Source of the DNA: Karalla daura
Taxonomy: Eukaryota; Chordata; Actinopteri; Chaetodontiformes; Leiognathidae
Direction: 5' to 3'
Length of the DNA stretch: 64,000 bases
Assembly (NCBI GenBank): GCA_029224185.1
Contig: CM055197.1
Span: 21,439,490-21,503,489, forward strand
In this document: piece by piece, positions 51,065-62,759 of the stretch
Layout of the letters: each line of letters opens with the position of its first letter
Numbering within the stretch: position 1 is the stretch's first letter
Notes under the pieces: generated by a model
Databases searched by the model: none
Seen by the model: only the letters and a program-made list of their open reading frames with translations
Told to the model about the DNA's origin: nothing
Made by a program: the position numbers and the translations under genes

Positions 51065-54000
51065 TCAGGACAGCGCCCCCCTCAGCTGCCTGTCGTCGTT
51101 GCCGGCGAGGGCGTCTCTGGACTCGGGGCTGTCGCAGGGCACCATGAGGCCCAGGCCCAGCTCCGCCAGCATCTTGCAGCCCATGTCGGCGATCTTGGTG
51201 TCCAGCCGGTTGCACAGGGTCCTGTAGGAGGGCAAGGGGTAGCCCATCTCCCGCAGGTACTCGTAGGCCTTCGTGCCGATGGTGCAGCGGATCTTCTGGG
51301 CCCTCAGGATGGTCTTGGGGGACCAGACGGCGCGGCGGGAGCGCCGGGTGAGCGACAGGGCGCGGATCTGGTCCTCGGACAGGAAGTTCACCAGGCCCTT
51401 CTCCAGCCGGTCCAGCCGGTACAGACGCTTCTTCATCTCCTCCGCCTCACGGAGATGGGGAGAGGAGAAAGGGGGATTACTCGACATGTCGGCGGAACGC
51501 GCCCCCCCCGACGTGCCCGCTCCCACCGGGCGCGTGAAGACCCGCGCACCCCCCCCCCCCCCCCCCCCCCCCAACTCCTCCACCGTGACAACAACGTCTC
51601 TTCCGCTGGCCGTCATACCTCCTTCTGCAGCCTGGCGGTGTGCTGCATCTCCTGCTCCAGTTGCCTCCTGAGGAGCTGGCACTGCGCGCAGGGCTCCCGG
51701 CTCTCCGCCGTCCCGCCGCCGTCCTCGCCGTCCTCCAGGCCCGGCAGCGGCGTGCGCCTGGCGTAGCCATGGTCCCCGAAATTCAGGTCCTTCTCTGCTG
51801 CGGTGGGGAAAGGGGGAAAAAAAAAAGCCAGTCTTCGACAAGTACCACTTTTCCAGAGCGAGAACCGTTCCTTGACGCACTATGAGCTCATATACGTGAT
51901 ACGATCGGGCGAACATCTATACCTGGCTCGGGTTTCATGGGCAGCAAGATGTACGGGGCGGTGACCGCGGGGTACGGGGGGTCTCCCAGACTGAACAGAG
52001 TGGGGATGGCGTTGGGCTTGAGCTTCTTCCCACCGGCCGGGGAGCGCGCGATCTCCTCAAACTGGCTCTGCTCGAAGTGATCCTGTTGGGAGGGACGAGA
52101 CAGTTGCCGACGGTTGCGCTTCACTCCACCCCGCAAAAGCAGTTGATGTCCATTTCACAGCAATGAAGTGTGCTTTTCAGCACCATTCATTCGCTCATTC
52201 ACTACCTTTGTGCACAGATAATGCTCCTCGTGAGCGCCTCTGGCGGAATTAGCCTGAAATCACAGCACACGGCCCACGGTAGCGCGTGTATTCGCTCAAA
52301 TGAAACCCATAGACAAAAGCTGTTTGAAGCGTTTTCGTTTTGTACCAACTCTGGGCCCCCTCGGTCTGTGGTTACAATAGATCCTAGTCACACTAGGTTG
52401 CTAAGTGTTCCAATCTGCACCTCCTTAGTGGACCTGACCGACCCGTCCTTATTCGTAGGCCATGTTCCTCTTAACTTCAACGTGGCCAAACCGCTCCTTG
52501 GGAAACCTCAATTCGAAGAGTTTAGCGAATTACAGGCCCACGTCTAACCTCGTCCTCATCTCAAAAACCCTGGAGAGTCCGGCTCTGTGACCACCTCAAC
52601 AGCAGTTCGTCTCATGTCTTCCGGTCTGGTTTTATAATTGGTTGAAGTTACTAGTGACCTCTTCGCGGCATCCGACCAAGCGAAACCAGGAGTGTTCGCG
52701 TGTCTCCAGTCCCTCCCCTCAACAACATTGACGGAACGTACAGCGGCATCCAGTTCTACTCCTCTGGCGGAACTGTGCGTTTTACGTGGCTTGAGTCGCT
52801 TTCACACTTGCAGCTGCGGTAAAGCTGGACCAAAGGGCCCATCGACGCTCTACGCACGTGGTGCCTTCCGTGCATCTCGTGCATACTTAGGTTTGTGCGT
52901 ACGTTTCGTGCGCAACTTGGTCCGTTCTCGGCAAACTTACACGTGCAGCGGTATGCATGAAACCTAAACTATCCCACCGGGCGCTGTAGCCCGCGGTGGC
53001 TGGAAAGGAACCGAGGAAAACGTCAAGAGCATAAACAGGAAAAGGATCTACATCTGCGTGCACGGTGGATTTCATGGCCACCGGCATCCCTCGCCATCCA
53101 AATCTTCTTCTTCTTCTTCTTCTTCTTCTTCTTCCCTCGACGCCATGTTTGTTCATCATGGAGCTGGACCTTGGACCGGCGGTGAACTCTGAACTCGGCT
53201 CTGCCTCGCAGTGGGTGAGCTGCTCACCTACCAGACATGTTTAAGCTTTACACAAGTCCAGGTTTGTGCATGCATGCTGTGCGCGTACAGCGTAGTTGAG
53301 CCTTAAAAGCTGCTGGACAGGCTTTCATAGGCTGGGAGCATTTACCATGCCCATGAAAGCTACTGAAACCACGTAAACACGCGGTGCCACTTGTGCCGAT
53401 GAGGCTAGAGTCTTTTAGCAGGAACTACTGTAATGCCGCCCAAGGTAACCAGTGACGCACAGTAAAACCCAAACGAGGCTAACTTAGGCAGTCTGGTTGA
53501 CTGACTTGTGGAGGAGAAATATTGCAACTTTCTCCTTCGTGTGCTCACCCCACCTAAGAGGCTAGCCAGACACTTAACCTCTTTGGTAATACTCTAGGTG
53601 TGAGCTCTTCTCTGTGCTGTGGATGTTTCTTTGATCAATGTGTTGACAAAGTTCCGGGTTTGACTGCCGTTCCATTGCACTTTTGCAGATAGTAGCTTGG
53701 AAAAACAGGAGTAATGGGTTGCCTGGAGTTAGTCAGCCTGAATTAGTAGTATGAGTGGATCCAATCAGTGATTAAGTATTCAAAAACGCAAAACCACTAT
53801 ATACAAAAAATGAAAACTCGCCTACATAGAAAACTGAACCAACTCTCTTATTGGGTATATGTACAAAACAACAACGTGAGAAAGAGTTGGGTTAAGTTTT
53901 GTACCGATATAAATAAAGCACCCTTAAAACTTGAAAGGAAGGAAGGAAGGAAACGAGCCGTAAGTTCGTAAAGCGGAAGTAGGCTGCACTACGTTGCGCC

Positions 54001-54475
54001 CCCAAAGGAAGAGCTGAATGTAAACACATACACGGTCACAGAGGTGGACGTTGGAGTCATTTTTCCACACGCCACATCGCCTCTGAACGGGGACACAAAA
54101 GTTTCGATCCCGACGGTGGGGAGGGGCCTACACATGCCTCCCAACTGTATGTAAATATTCAATATATCACATGCCATAGAGGCAGTTTACAGGCTACAAG
54201 CGGTCATTTGTCACCAACTCCCAAATGACAGAACTGACTTGGTCAACAGTAATGTGTTGTGAGCTTTGGGATTGATTTCCCTACTAAATGAATAGCGTAC
54301 TGGAGCTGGGTCCCACTCCTACCTGACACAGTCTGGAGTGAGGGCTCGGCTCGAAGTCTCGCCTGCAGTTGAGCAGCCACTTCTTCTTCCGAACCGGGTC
54401 CTGGGGGAACCTAAACAGCTGCTTGCCCAGGCTGGTGGAGTTGGAGCAGTTAGGTGCGGAGCAGCCTCCCATCAC
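51065..54475 (-). CDS. THAP-domain DNA-binding protein with P-element-transposase-like segment
   Basis: Four exons (54475-54323, 52082-51923, 51797-51619, 51445-51065) in consistent phase give 290 residues. THAP domains are C2CH zinc fingers that bind DNA in the nucleus. The zinc module is visible: 'MGGCSAPNCSNSTS' (Cys pair), 'WLLNCRRDFEPSPHSRLC' then 'DHFE' (the last Cys and His), and the closing 'KLKPNAIPTLF' (the AVPTIF-like box). Residues about 105-163 are acidic then coiled-coil-like ('LLRRQLEQEMQHTARLQKE'). The C-terminal part ('ALSLTRRSRRAVWSPKTI', 'GTKAYEYLREMGYPLPSYRT') resembles the N-terminal region of P-element/THAP9 transposases. I cannot assign a numbered THAP paralogue. Exon 3 has a CAGCAG acceptor, so one alanine is optional. 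It shares a promoter with toe1. Confidence 0.88.
51549..51572 (+). repeat. C24 homopolymer
   Basis: Lies within the 173-bp intron 3 of the THAP gene, so the pre-mRNA carries a G24 run about 47 nt downstream of the donor. Confidence 0.95.
52083..54322 (-). other. THAP intron 1
   Basis: A 2.2-kb intron with no recognised coding exon. It contains a (TTC)n microsatellite at 53103-53135 and a short (GGAA)n run at 53935-53952. Several plus-strand open frames of 60-130 codons have no family likeness. Confidence 0.6.
53103..53135 (+). repeat. (TTC)n microsatellite
   Basis: Eleven perfect TTC/CTT units. The antisense poly-Arg frame through it is an artefact. Confidence 0.97.
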
Positions 54476-55124
54476 CAGACCCTAAAAGACGCTAACCCTG
54501 ATAAAAACGAGATCAAATCAGATCAGACAGCCCCTGCCGTCCCGTCCTCCTGTCAACACCTGCTCAGTGCGGACACACACTGCTGGGACGCTGCCTATCT
54601 ACACCAACAACGAGCAGCGGAGCGTCGGCTGGTATTCCTGGAAACCAGCGTTGCGTGTTTTTGTGTTTCCTTGCTGCGGTATAACATGCTTCATCGCAGA
54701 TCAACACTTTCTGACTTTGTTTGAGCCAAAATGGCGCACGGCAGCTCCGTAGCTCGAGCTTGTGACGTTTCCTTTTTAGTCCCCGTCACATATGCCTGAT
54801 TATAAATATGTTTAAAAAGCATGACAGGAGGGAAATACTAATCATACTTAAAAGATTTTTTCATTCAGAGTCTCGCGGCAATGTTTGTGTTTTTTGTCAA
54901 AATATTGCCGATACGTGTTTTTGAAAAGGGCATTTCTTTTGTTTTCGTTGAGGCAACATGGGAGCTGCTACGATTGTGAAGTGAGAGGACCACGAAAAGC
55001 ACGTTGGGGTGTTTACGGTGGAGGACTTGCAGGTGGTGATCTGAGTGACTGCAACAGAGGATGAAAAGCAGCCATTATTAGTTCAGATCGCTGTTCCCGG
55101 TTTGGTGGTCCATCCGAGGCACGA
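54476..55124. promoter_or_regulatory. Head-to-head promoter of the THAP gene and toe1
   Basis: The two start codons diverge across about 650 bp. A ccAAAATGGCGc motif at 54726-54737 fits the YY1 consensus, common in TATA-less bidirectional vertebrate promoters. A TGACGTTT sequence (54763-54770) is CRE-like. No TATA box is seen. Two short upstream ATG frames precede toe1: 54958-54984 (8 codons) and 55061-55081 (6 codons). If transcribed, they could damp its translation. Confidence 0.55.
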
Positions 55125-58100
55125 ATGGCATCTTCTTTGGTGGTTCCTGTTATTGACGTGCAGCATGAGAACTTCACCGAGCTGTGGCCTGCGATGGTCC
55201 TGGCCCTCAAGTCGTCCTCTTTCATTGGGCTGGACACGGTAAACAGCAGAACTAGTGCTTTGAATTTTATGTCTTAATCTTGATACACATACATAAAGTA
55301 GTGATGAGGATGTGTCATTCTAGGAGCTGAGTGGTCTTGGAAACAGGAAATCCCTGCTGGCAGAGTGAGTGCAGTTGTTCAACTTTTGCCCCTCTATTTT
55401 TATCATGTTCTTTCTTGTCGTCTTTACATTACACACACACAACAGCACACATCAACACTTTTGTCTCTCTCTCATATGCAAACCACGTGTGAACAATATT
55501 TACATAAAATAAACAAACCTCTGTCGTATCAACAAATCTAGGGAAGCAATCGGTAAATATTTTTCAAAAATGTGCTTTTTTTTCATGGCCTTTTTAAAGT
55601 TCATGCAATTGTGGTGTCATATTGATTAGGCGAAGTTTGGCTGAGAGTCAACTATTTTCCGTGTGCAAATATGGAATTTAGATGAAGATTAACAAAATAT
55701 TTGTATTAAAAATCCTACGAAATTGCTCTATATCTGAAACAATTATTCGACCTGTATTGCCTATAACAAAATGTTTCACTGTAAACTGCTAAAGAAAAAT
55801 AAATGGCTTATTGTGTCTTCGTCATGTTAACAGCTTGCTCATTCTAATGGCCTGTGTGCCTGGTATGTCACCCTAGCCATGCTGTTTGTCTGAAATTCTG
55901 CCATTCGTGATTTCCTATTATTTTTACTGCTGATGTTCTCATATATTGTTATGTATCCTATGTATCGTATAGGATGCGTCGTGATGGGTCACCATGAATC
56001 ATCAGATTTTGATGGCCTCTTGGTCATCAGACAGGGATGATTATGAAAGGGCCATTTAGCTCAGCATGACAACTTATTATACCCATTATGGTGTTCAGGA
56101 ACTGATTAATGGGGCTAGAAAACTTATAGCAGGGCCCAGGGGCAGGCTGGGGTTAAAATTCAGCCCGGCAGGTTGGTTTGGTTTCATCCAATCGCACGAC
56201 AGACAGGAGAACTATCATCTGCTGGCCCATCTGATGTTCCACCCTGTGCCACTTATGGCTTCGAGGACAGGCTGCTCAACCTTTTATGGGGACGTGTCAA
56301 GACTGGTTTCTTCAACTTCGTCTTCATCTTAATATGGAATTTCTACCATACTGTCATGTTTCAGGTGTATAGAGGACAGATACAGAGCCATATGCCATGC
56401 AGCCCGCTCCCGCTCCATCCTCTCTCTTGGAATTGCCTGTTACAAGAAACTGGAGCACAAGGTGCAGTAAAATGATGCTTATCTAATTGAATGGAAGAAA
56501 AACCCTAGCGTTTGTGTTTCCTTTCAACCTTTTTTTGAAATATATTCTTTACATTCTTTGATATCAGCATGGGACAAGTTGTAGAAGAATGTCAATCAAA
56601 ATATGGTCACCATATCAAATGTATTATATACGTTTACGATTGTCAGCCTATTTTAGGAAGATGCTCTTCCTCATCTTCTCCAGGGGAACAGACTTGTACC
56701 GCCCCCCTGTGGTGGGACAGAGCATTACAGAGCTCAGCAGAGCTGGCGTGGACGTCTGCTGGAGGTCTATAGTTGTGCTTACTTTGTGTGTTGGTCTCAT
56801 AGCATTAATCGATGTTCTTTTATCTTTGTCCCCTCTTCCCTAGGCTGCGAGCACATATCTGGTGCAGGTGTATAATCTCACGCTGCTGTGTTCAGAGGAG
56901 TATATCATAGAGCCCCAGTCAGTCCAGTTCTTGGTGCAACATGGTTTTGACTTTAACAAGCAGTATGGCCATGGAATCCCTTACTGCAAAGGCAATAATA
57001 AGGTGATGATGTCATCAGTGCTGCAACATTTCCTCCCCTGATCTCATCATATTCTCTGGTGTTGCTTCTCTACTTTCAACTACTTTGTGACGTCTCCTCT
57101 TACAACTTCATCCTGTCCTGGGTCACCAGTATGAGATAAAATGAGAAGCAGGTGCTAATTATTGTCCTATTGTGCTTTTCAATGCTACTGGAAATGTAAA
57201 TTTCCCTGAGGGAGCCATCCCAAAGGGATAAATAAAAGAAAGGTCTAGAGTCTAATCAAGGCCTGGTCTCCCCTGCTGAATTTGTTGCACTGTTACAGAT
57301 AATTATCCCCTTTGCTAAAGAGATGCTGTTTTCACCTTAGTTTGAATAATTTTTCTTCCTTGTTTAAAGGGTGGGTCAGACAATCGAGGCGTCCACATCC
57401 GGGCCTTATTCACCGAGCTGCTGCGTGCCAGGAAACCCCTGGTGCTCCACAACGGCCTCATTGACATGGCCTTCCTTTACCAGGTGATGACAAGTTCCCA
57501 GTGGGTATTGCTCGGAAGACTGACCAAACAGTCAAAATCACGTATTAGTGATGCAATAATGCAACATCATGTATAATAAGGAAACCTTTTCCTTGTTGTG
57601 CATCATGTCATTGATACTGCTTTTTAAAAGCCACACCTTTCTCTCTCCACGACCACATTCAATAAGAATTTTCTTTCTCTCTCTCTCAACAAGAGCTTTT
57701 ATGCTCATCTGCCAGAGCGCCTGGCCACTTTCACAGCTGACCTGTCGGAGATGTTTCCCGCTGGCATCTATGACACCAAATACGTCACCGAATTTGAGCT
57801 GCGACTCACCGCCTCCTATCTGGAATACGCTTACAGGAAGTGGTGAGTGTCGGAGTCCAGTATAGTGTTAACGTTCATTTCAACACATTCGCGACACAAC
57901 GCTCTTCCCCTGGGCAATGTTTCCAATTTGCGTATTGTTCAGGTGCAGAAATGCATGCAATGCAACGTCTGATAGAAATGAATTCCGTAGGAATACTGAT
58001 TTCCTTTCTCAAATGGCTCAGCAGTGTCTGTATCATGTACATGCAGAGAAGTCATTAGATTGCAGATTCTGTCTTTGTCTTACTTACTTTAATTTTGGAT

Positions 58101-59962
58101 GTACTAACTGACGGCCATACAGTAGAGCGGCGGTTTCTGACGTGGTCACGGGCACCTCCGTGCTCTGAGTTCGCGGGTCCTGTGCATGTTGCGTGCATTG
58201 GTTTTCTGCTGGTGCTCCGGTTTCTTCCCTCTCTAGTAACATTCATTAATGTCTATCAGAGACTCCGAATTGCTCCTTTGTGCAAGCGGGCAAGTGAACG
58301 ATGTGTGCCTTGTGATGGACTGGTGAATGTTCCAGGGTGTCGTCCCTTTCTGTGATATGGAAATAGCCTCCACAAGATCCCCACGAACCAGTGCGTACAG
58401 AGTGGGTCAAATAATGGGCGACTAACTGATTTGCAACTCTTTGTATGACTCTTTTGTTTGCCTGTGCTACAACCAATTGATTGTGGCGTGCCACCGAATG
58501 GCATCTGCCATGTTCCCTGTATGTCGTTTCACGTAGGCTGAGTGTGAATGAATAATGCCCGTGTCAGATTTCCTTTACGTACACACGAAGAGTGTGCATG
58601 CACACACACGAAGCAGCTCCCTGTTCCCTCACAATCACCATCTTCTCTCCTGTAGTAAGCTGGACAACAGTCGCAACGTGACCTCTGGAGGGAACGCACC
58701 TCATGTTCATGTGGAGTTCTGTGAGTATGCCGGACAAATGTCCAGCTATGTGGACTACAGGGTGTGTCCTGCTGTGGCTTCTGCTGAGGGACAGACGGAC
58801 CTTTGCCAGCACTTCTCTGTGAGTTTCAGCCCTTTCTTGGCAGCATTGCTCGGAGGCAGTATGTGTATTATACAGTGTATTATACTTTTTTTTTTTCTTT
58901 ACCACTATTTTACTTACCACTTAATTTTTAGAATAACCACCAGAATGATCAACTGGAATATTCACTTTTTTCTTTTTTCACCTGAATGATATAAAAATTA
59001 CAAATGGAAAAGAACCAGAATTGAAAGCAGAAGCAGAATCTGAATTTAATGCTACATACAAACTTAAATGGTCTGAGGAGTGGCTGTAGTACCAGCTTTG
59101 TTCCCTTTTTTGTAACTTCATGAAATCCTTCATTTTTGCTGAAATATCCCAGCTGAGATATTATTAGAACCTGTGTCTGTCCTCATATTGTTGTGTGTTT
59201 ATTGACATCTTTCCATGTGTCAATTTGTTTGTCTGACAGGGGTTTGGCTGGTGCCCGAATGGCACCCAGTGTCCTTTATCCCACGACACCGACCTGATTA
59301 TCCTGCAGGATGAGAAAGGTGCTGGGGAGAAGAGAAAGAAGAGGAAAAGACAGAGGGAGAAGAAGAAAGGTGGAAACGCTGGAGAGAGGGAGTCCCTCTT
59401 TGACGGGGCACCAGAAAATAAGATGGCCCACATGAATCTGGATCCAGAAGAAAGACCAGACGACCAGCGAGGGCCTGAGGCGCACCCGGAAAGCGGCCCG
59501 TCGGACGCTCCCATGGAGGACGTGAAAGCGGAGACTGGGGGCAGTGGTACGCGCGAGGGCGGCACGGACGCGGCTCACGAGAACACAAGCCCAAACACGG
59601 GGGAAGATGGAGGACGCCCCGCAGTGGAAGGTGGAGGGAGAGAGACCGTCACGGACCTGTCGCCATCCAAAACTCGGGAGGTGAGGAGGAACACTGACAC
59701 GGGAACGCACCGGGCGGGGTTCGATGCCTTCATGACGGGCTACGTCTTTGCCTACTCGAGTGCCATTCGCAACAAGGACGGAGTGGGAGGGGGAAAGGAG
59801 GAGGAGGAAGGCAAGGGGGCGGAGTCGTGGCTTCCCAGTTGCCTCAACAAGGTGTACCTTAGTGGCAAAGCGGCTCCGCTCAACGTGGTCAAAAGTGCCT
59901 TTTCCAAGTCCTCCAAAGCCCACGTCCAGAAGATGGAGATGGTGTGGGGCGGGCAAACTTAG
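55125..59962 (+). CDS. toe1: Target of EGR1 protein 1 (TOE1), 3'-exonuclease for small RNAs
   Basis: Eight exons: 55125-55238, 55324-55364, 56365-56461, 56844-57002, 57370-57483, 57694-57842, 58656-58818 and 59240-59962. Phases agree and give 519 residues, close to the human length. TOE1 is a DEDD-family deadenylase of Cajal bodies that trims 3' tails of snRNAs and other small RNAs. The catalytic D-x-E is in 'FIGLDTELSGLG' (D37, E39). Further acidic candidates are D169 in 'PLVLHNGLIDMAFLYQ' and D202 in 'GIYDTKYV'. A CCCH zinc finger spans 'CQHFSGFGWCPNGTQCPLSH' (about residues 275-294), followed by a basic nuclear-localisation tract ('KRKKRKRQREKKK'). An acidic variable linker precedes the conserved end 'HRAGFDAFMTGYVFAY' and 'KVYLSGKAAPLNVVKS'. 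It appears intact. Confidence 0.96.
56660..56780 (+). repeat. Interspersed repeat 'family A', inverted fragment
   Basis: Reverse complement of part of the 9.3-9.4 kb copy: 'cttgtaccgcccccctgtgg' and 'acagagctcagcagagctg' match 'ccaccacaagggggcagtac' and 'gagctctgtaac' inverted. It lies in toe1 intron 3 and opens a short frame that could be mistaken for an exon. Confidence 0.5.
58095..58510 (+). repeat. Fish interspersed repeat in toe1 intron 6
   Basis: Contains 'ggttttctgctggtgctccg', 'tgtgatggactggtgaatgt' and 'tccagggtgtcgtcc', the order of a widespread fish repeat. Strongly diverged from the copy at the window start. Confidence 0.45.
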
Positions 59963-60143
59963 AGTGCACGTGTGCAGATCAGTGCTTCTGCCTCTCGCAT
60001 CCAGCGCCGTCAGCTCTCAGGTCTTCCGTGAACAAGCATGGATTTTTTTTTTATTACTATCGCTGTTTGTCTTGTACTTCCACAGTATTTTGTCCGATTT
60101 GACAGTTGCGACTTGCGACCTGTTGATGCTGCCGATTTCGTCA

Positions 60144-60149
60144 AATAAA
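60144..60149 (+). terminator. toe1: Poly(A) signal of toe1
   Basis: AATAAA about 180 nt after the toe1 stop codon, giving a short 3'UTR. The tmem53 start codon lies less than 600 bp further on. Confidence 0.75.
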
Positions 60150-60729
60150 CTCGTAAATACCAGTTTCTTTTGTCTTTATTCCTCCCTGTAATATTTCGAT
60201 CGTCAAAATCGGGCGGGGGGGGGTTTCTACTTTGCTTGCCCCACGTGCGAGTCTGGCTCGATCTCTGCCGGAGACGTCTCTACTCTGCTCGTTTGCTTTC
60301 TTCTCTCTCTCTCTCTGCGCGCCGCAGAGCCACACGCAAGGCAGACTCTTTACTATCTTAAAAAAAAAAACATTTCTCTTGTCATTTGAGTCGGGGACGG
60401 TATTAACCGCAGACGGGCAGCCGAATCTGGGACTGTATCCAGAAATCGGACCGACGTGCGGCTCGTCCCTGACACCACCGCACCAAGGGGGGGTGTTGCT
60501 GCTCACATTGCGTCTCCCACGAAGAAGAAGGGGAAGGAGGAGCTGAAGCCGAGCTCCCCGGGGAACGAGCGCTCCAGCCCGCAGCCCGCATCCCGCACCG
60601 AGCCGCTCCTCCGAACCCGGCACCCCGGAGCCCCGCGCGTCGTCCTCGCGGTTCGCGACAGCCAAATGCGCCAAGCGGCGACGGCGGAGGACGACAGCTG
60701 ATACCCCCCCCCCCCCCCCCCGTGCAGAC
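60150..60729 (+). promoter_or_regulatory. tmem53: toe1-tmem53 spacer: promoter and 5'UTR of tmem53
   Basis: GC-rich (especially 60430-60700), with no TATA box near the start. A C18 run (60704-60721) stops 8 nt before the ATG. The start codon context ACATGGCGG overlaps a YY1-like motif. A plus-strand frame at 60456-60701 is open for 81 codons but ends before the ATG and shows no family features. Confidence 0.5.
60704..60721 (+). repeat. C18 homopolymer directly before the tmem53 ATG
   Basis: An uninterrupted C run in the likely 5'UTR. It would place a C-rich tract next to the initiation site. Confidence 0.93.
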
Positions 60730-61901
60730 ATGGCGGACGACGGGATTGACTACAACATCGTGTTCCCCGACGCCGGGACGTCTGGTGAGGGCATCGTCTC
60801 GTTGCGCGCCGCGCCGCGCCGCGCATCCCCGTGTGCCCGGCGCACACGCCGCCTGTGTCCGGCCGTGCGAAACGCCTTTCCGCCGCCCGCTAGCCTAGCA
60901 TGCTAGCCGCCTTAGCTTAGCCCGCCAGGGAAGCCAGGCGGCTGGAAATAACGTCTGCTTTGCTTTCAGAGAGACACTGGCAGGGGACAAAGGAGCCAGT
61001 GGTTATCCTGCTGGGCTGGGCTGGCTGCAAAGACAAACACCTTTCCAAATACAGCTCCATCTACAATGAACAGGTTTGACTGTTTGACTCCAATCACCTC
61101 TGCTCTTCATCCCTGTGATCGCCGCTTTGTGCTGTGTTTGTGGCGTGGAAGCGGCGCGAGTGCCCTCACCTAAGACGTCTCTCTCCGCGTTACCCGCAGG
61201 GATGTGTCACCGTCCGCTACACAGCCCCCCTGAAGACGGTCTTCATCTCGGAGTCCTTTGGCTACAAGGAGCTGAGCCACACTGCCCTCAAACTTCTGGA
61301 GATCCTCTACGATTACGAGGTGGAGAACTGCCCGGTCTTCTTCCACATATTCAGCAACGGAGGCTTCATGTTGTACCGCTACGTCGTCGAGCTCTTGGAC
61401 AGCGACAAGCAGTTCAGCTCGCTGCGCGTGATCGGGGCCGTGGTGGACAGCGCCCCTGGCAGTGGGAACGTCCGCGGGGCCCTGCGCGCCCTGACCGCCA
61501 CCCTGGGGCCCAAAATAACACCCGTTTTAAAGTATGTCCTCCTCGCCCTCTTTGCGGTGACTGTCTTCCTCTTGCGCATTGTGCTGTACCCCGTGACCAA
61601 GTACGTCCACAAGAACCACTACGACGCAATGCGGGAGAGTCCGCCCGCGTGGCCGCACCTGTACCTGTACTCCAGCGCCGACCAGGTGATCAGGCCCCGG
61701 GACATCCAGGCCTTCGTGGGGGCCCTGAAGCAGAAGGACGTCCCCGTGGACAGTGTTGATTTCGTCTCCAGTCCCCACGTGGGTCATTTCCGGGTTTTCC
61801 CCGAGCATTATGCTCTCAAATGCCGCGATTTCCTGTCGGCTTGCATGAAGAGCCTGGAGAGGACTGAGATGAAGAGGAGACAAAGGGTTCAGAACCAATG
61901 A
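60730..61901 (+). CDS. tmem53: Transmembrane protein 53 (NET4)
   Basis: Three exons (60730-60784, 60970-61073, 61200-61901) in consistent phase give 286 residues, near the usual 277. TMEM53 is a nuclear-envelope protein of the DUF829 family with an alpha/beta-hydrolase-like fold; in mammals it limits BMP signalling. The N-terminus is 'MADDGIDYNIVFPDAG', followed by 'PVVILLGWAGCKDKHLSKYS' (the first strand and turn of the fold) and 'FHIFSNGGFMLYRYVVELL' (the position of the nucleophile elbow, with F-S-N-G-G). The hydrophobic segment 'YVLLALFAVTVFLLRIVLY' is the likely membrane span. The C-terminal 'DFVSSPHVGHFRVFPEHY' carries the conserved His. The start is the first ATG after a run of stops. 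No defect seen. Confidence 0.95.
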
Positions 61902-62732
61902 AACCCGGAGGAAAAAGGCGTTTTCCTGAGTCCGTGACGTAGTCCTCTCGGGCTTGTTAGAAACATCGGGTGACTGAGTTCTTCCTCTGAATCATAAGCG
62001 AGTGAAGAAAGCTGACGCTATTTTTTGCAGGACAGCTGGATATTGAGATGAATTTGTTGGAGAGGTTTGCAATGTTGTTCAGTCCCGGTGCACACAAAGG
62101 GGAATTGCCACATGTGGGCTGCGCTTAATCCACATCTGGAAACCAGCCATATGAAACACTGTAATTCACTTACCCCTTAAGTGTGTGCCACGAGGGCCAG
62201 ACTCTGCCCACCTCAGTGTGTCTGCAACAGTATCTAATATTGTGTGCAAAGGTAACACGACCAACTATTCATATATACTGGAATTGAAATCGTTTAAGAT
62301 CGTTGTATTGATTGTCAATGATCAATTGTATTTAATACTGCTGTGAAATGTCATGCATTGTAGACTAGAAGTAGTGATTCTAAAACTAAGGCTGTACATT
62401 GGATGAATATCCGTATCTTCTATTTATAAAATTTATAATGCTTTAATGGTATTAATCCTACGATTGTTATGAAATTCAGATGACAAGGGTGCTTACAGTG
62501 AAGGCATGAATTTTAATGGAAAAGATCATTTTCTTTTAGAAGTTTCAATTGTTGCCTTAAACAGTATATGCCTTTGGATTTTTTTTTTATTTATTCTTTT
62601 TCGGAGGGGTTCTAGAATGCCTAATTTTTCGTAGACAATTGATTTAGGTTCTATAAAAAGTGATTGACGATGAATGTATATGCCCAGCACAACTATTGTT
62701 CTCCACTAGTCCTCTCTAACTGATGTGCCTTC

Positions 62733-62738
62733 AATAAA
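62733..62738 (+). terminator. tmem53: Poly(A) signal of tmem53
   Basis: AATAAA about 830 nt after the stop codon, followed within 30 nt by a TG-rich stretch. No earlier canonical signal was noticed in the 3'UTR (61902-62730). Confidence 0.7.
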
Positions 62739-62759
62739 TTGGAATGCTCACAGAAAAGT

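Noticed and set aside
50623..51147. 174-codon plus-strand frame opposite the THAP 3' end
   Set aside because: GC-rich antisense frame passing through a GAA-rich run and a C22 homopolymer; no family likeness.
56569..56843. Extra exon between toe1 exons 3 and 4
   Set aside because: The open frame lies in a copy of an interspersed repeat, and the known exons already join in phase without it.
60456..60701. 81-codon frame upstream of tmem53 as a coding exon
   Set aside because: It stops before the conserved tmem53 start, is compositionally biased and lacks recognisable features; likely 5'UTR or promoter sequence.
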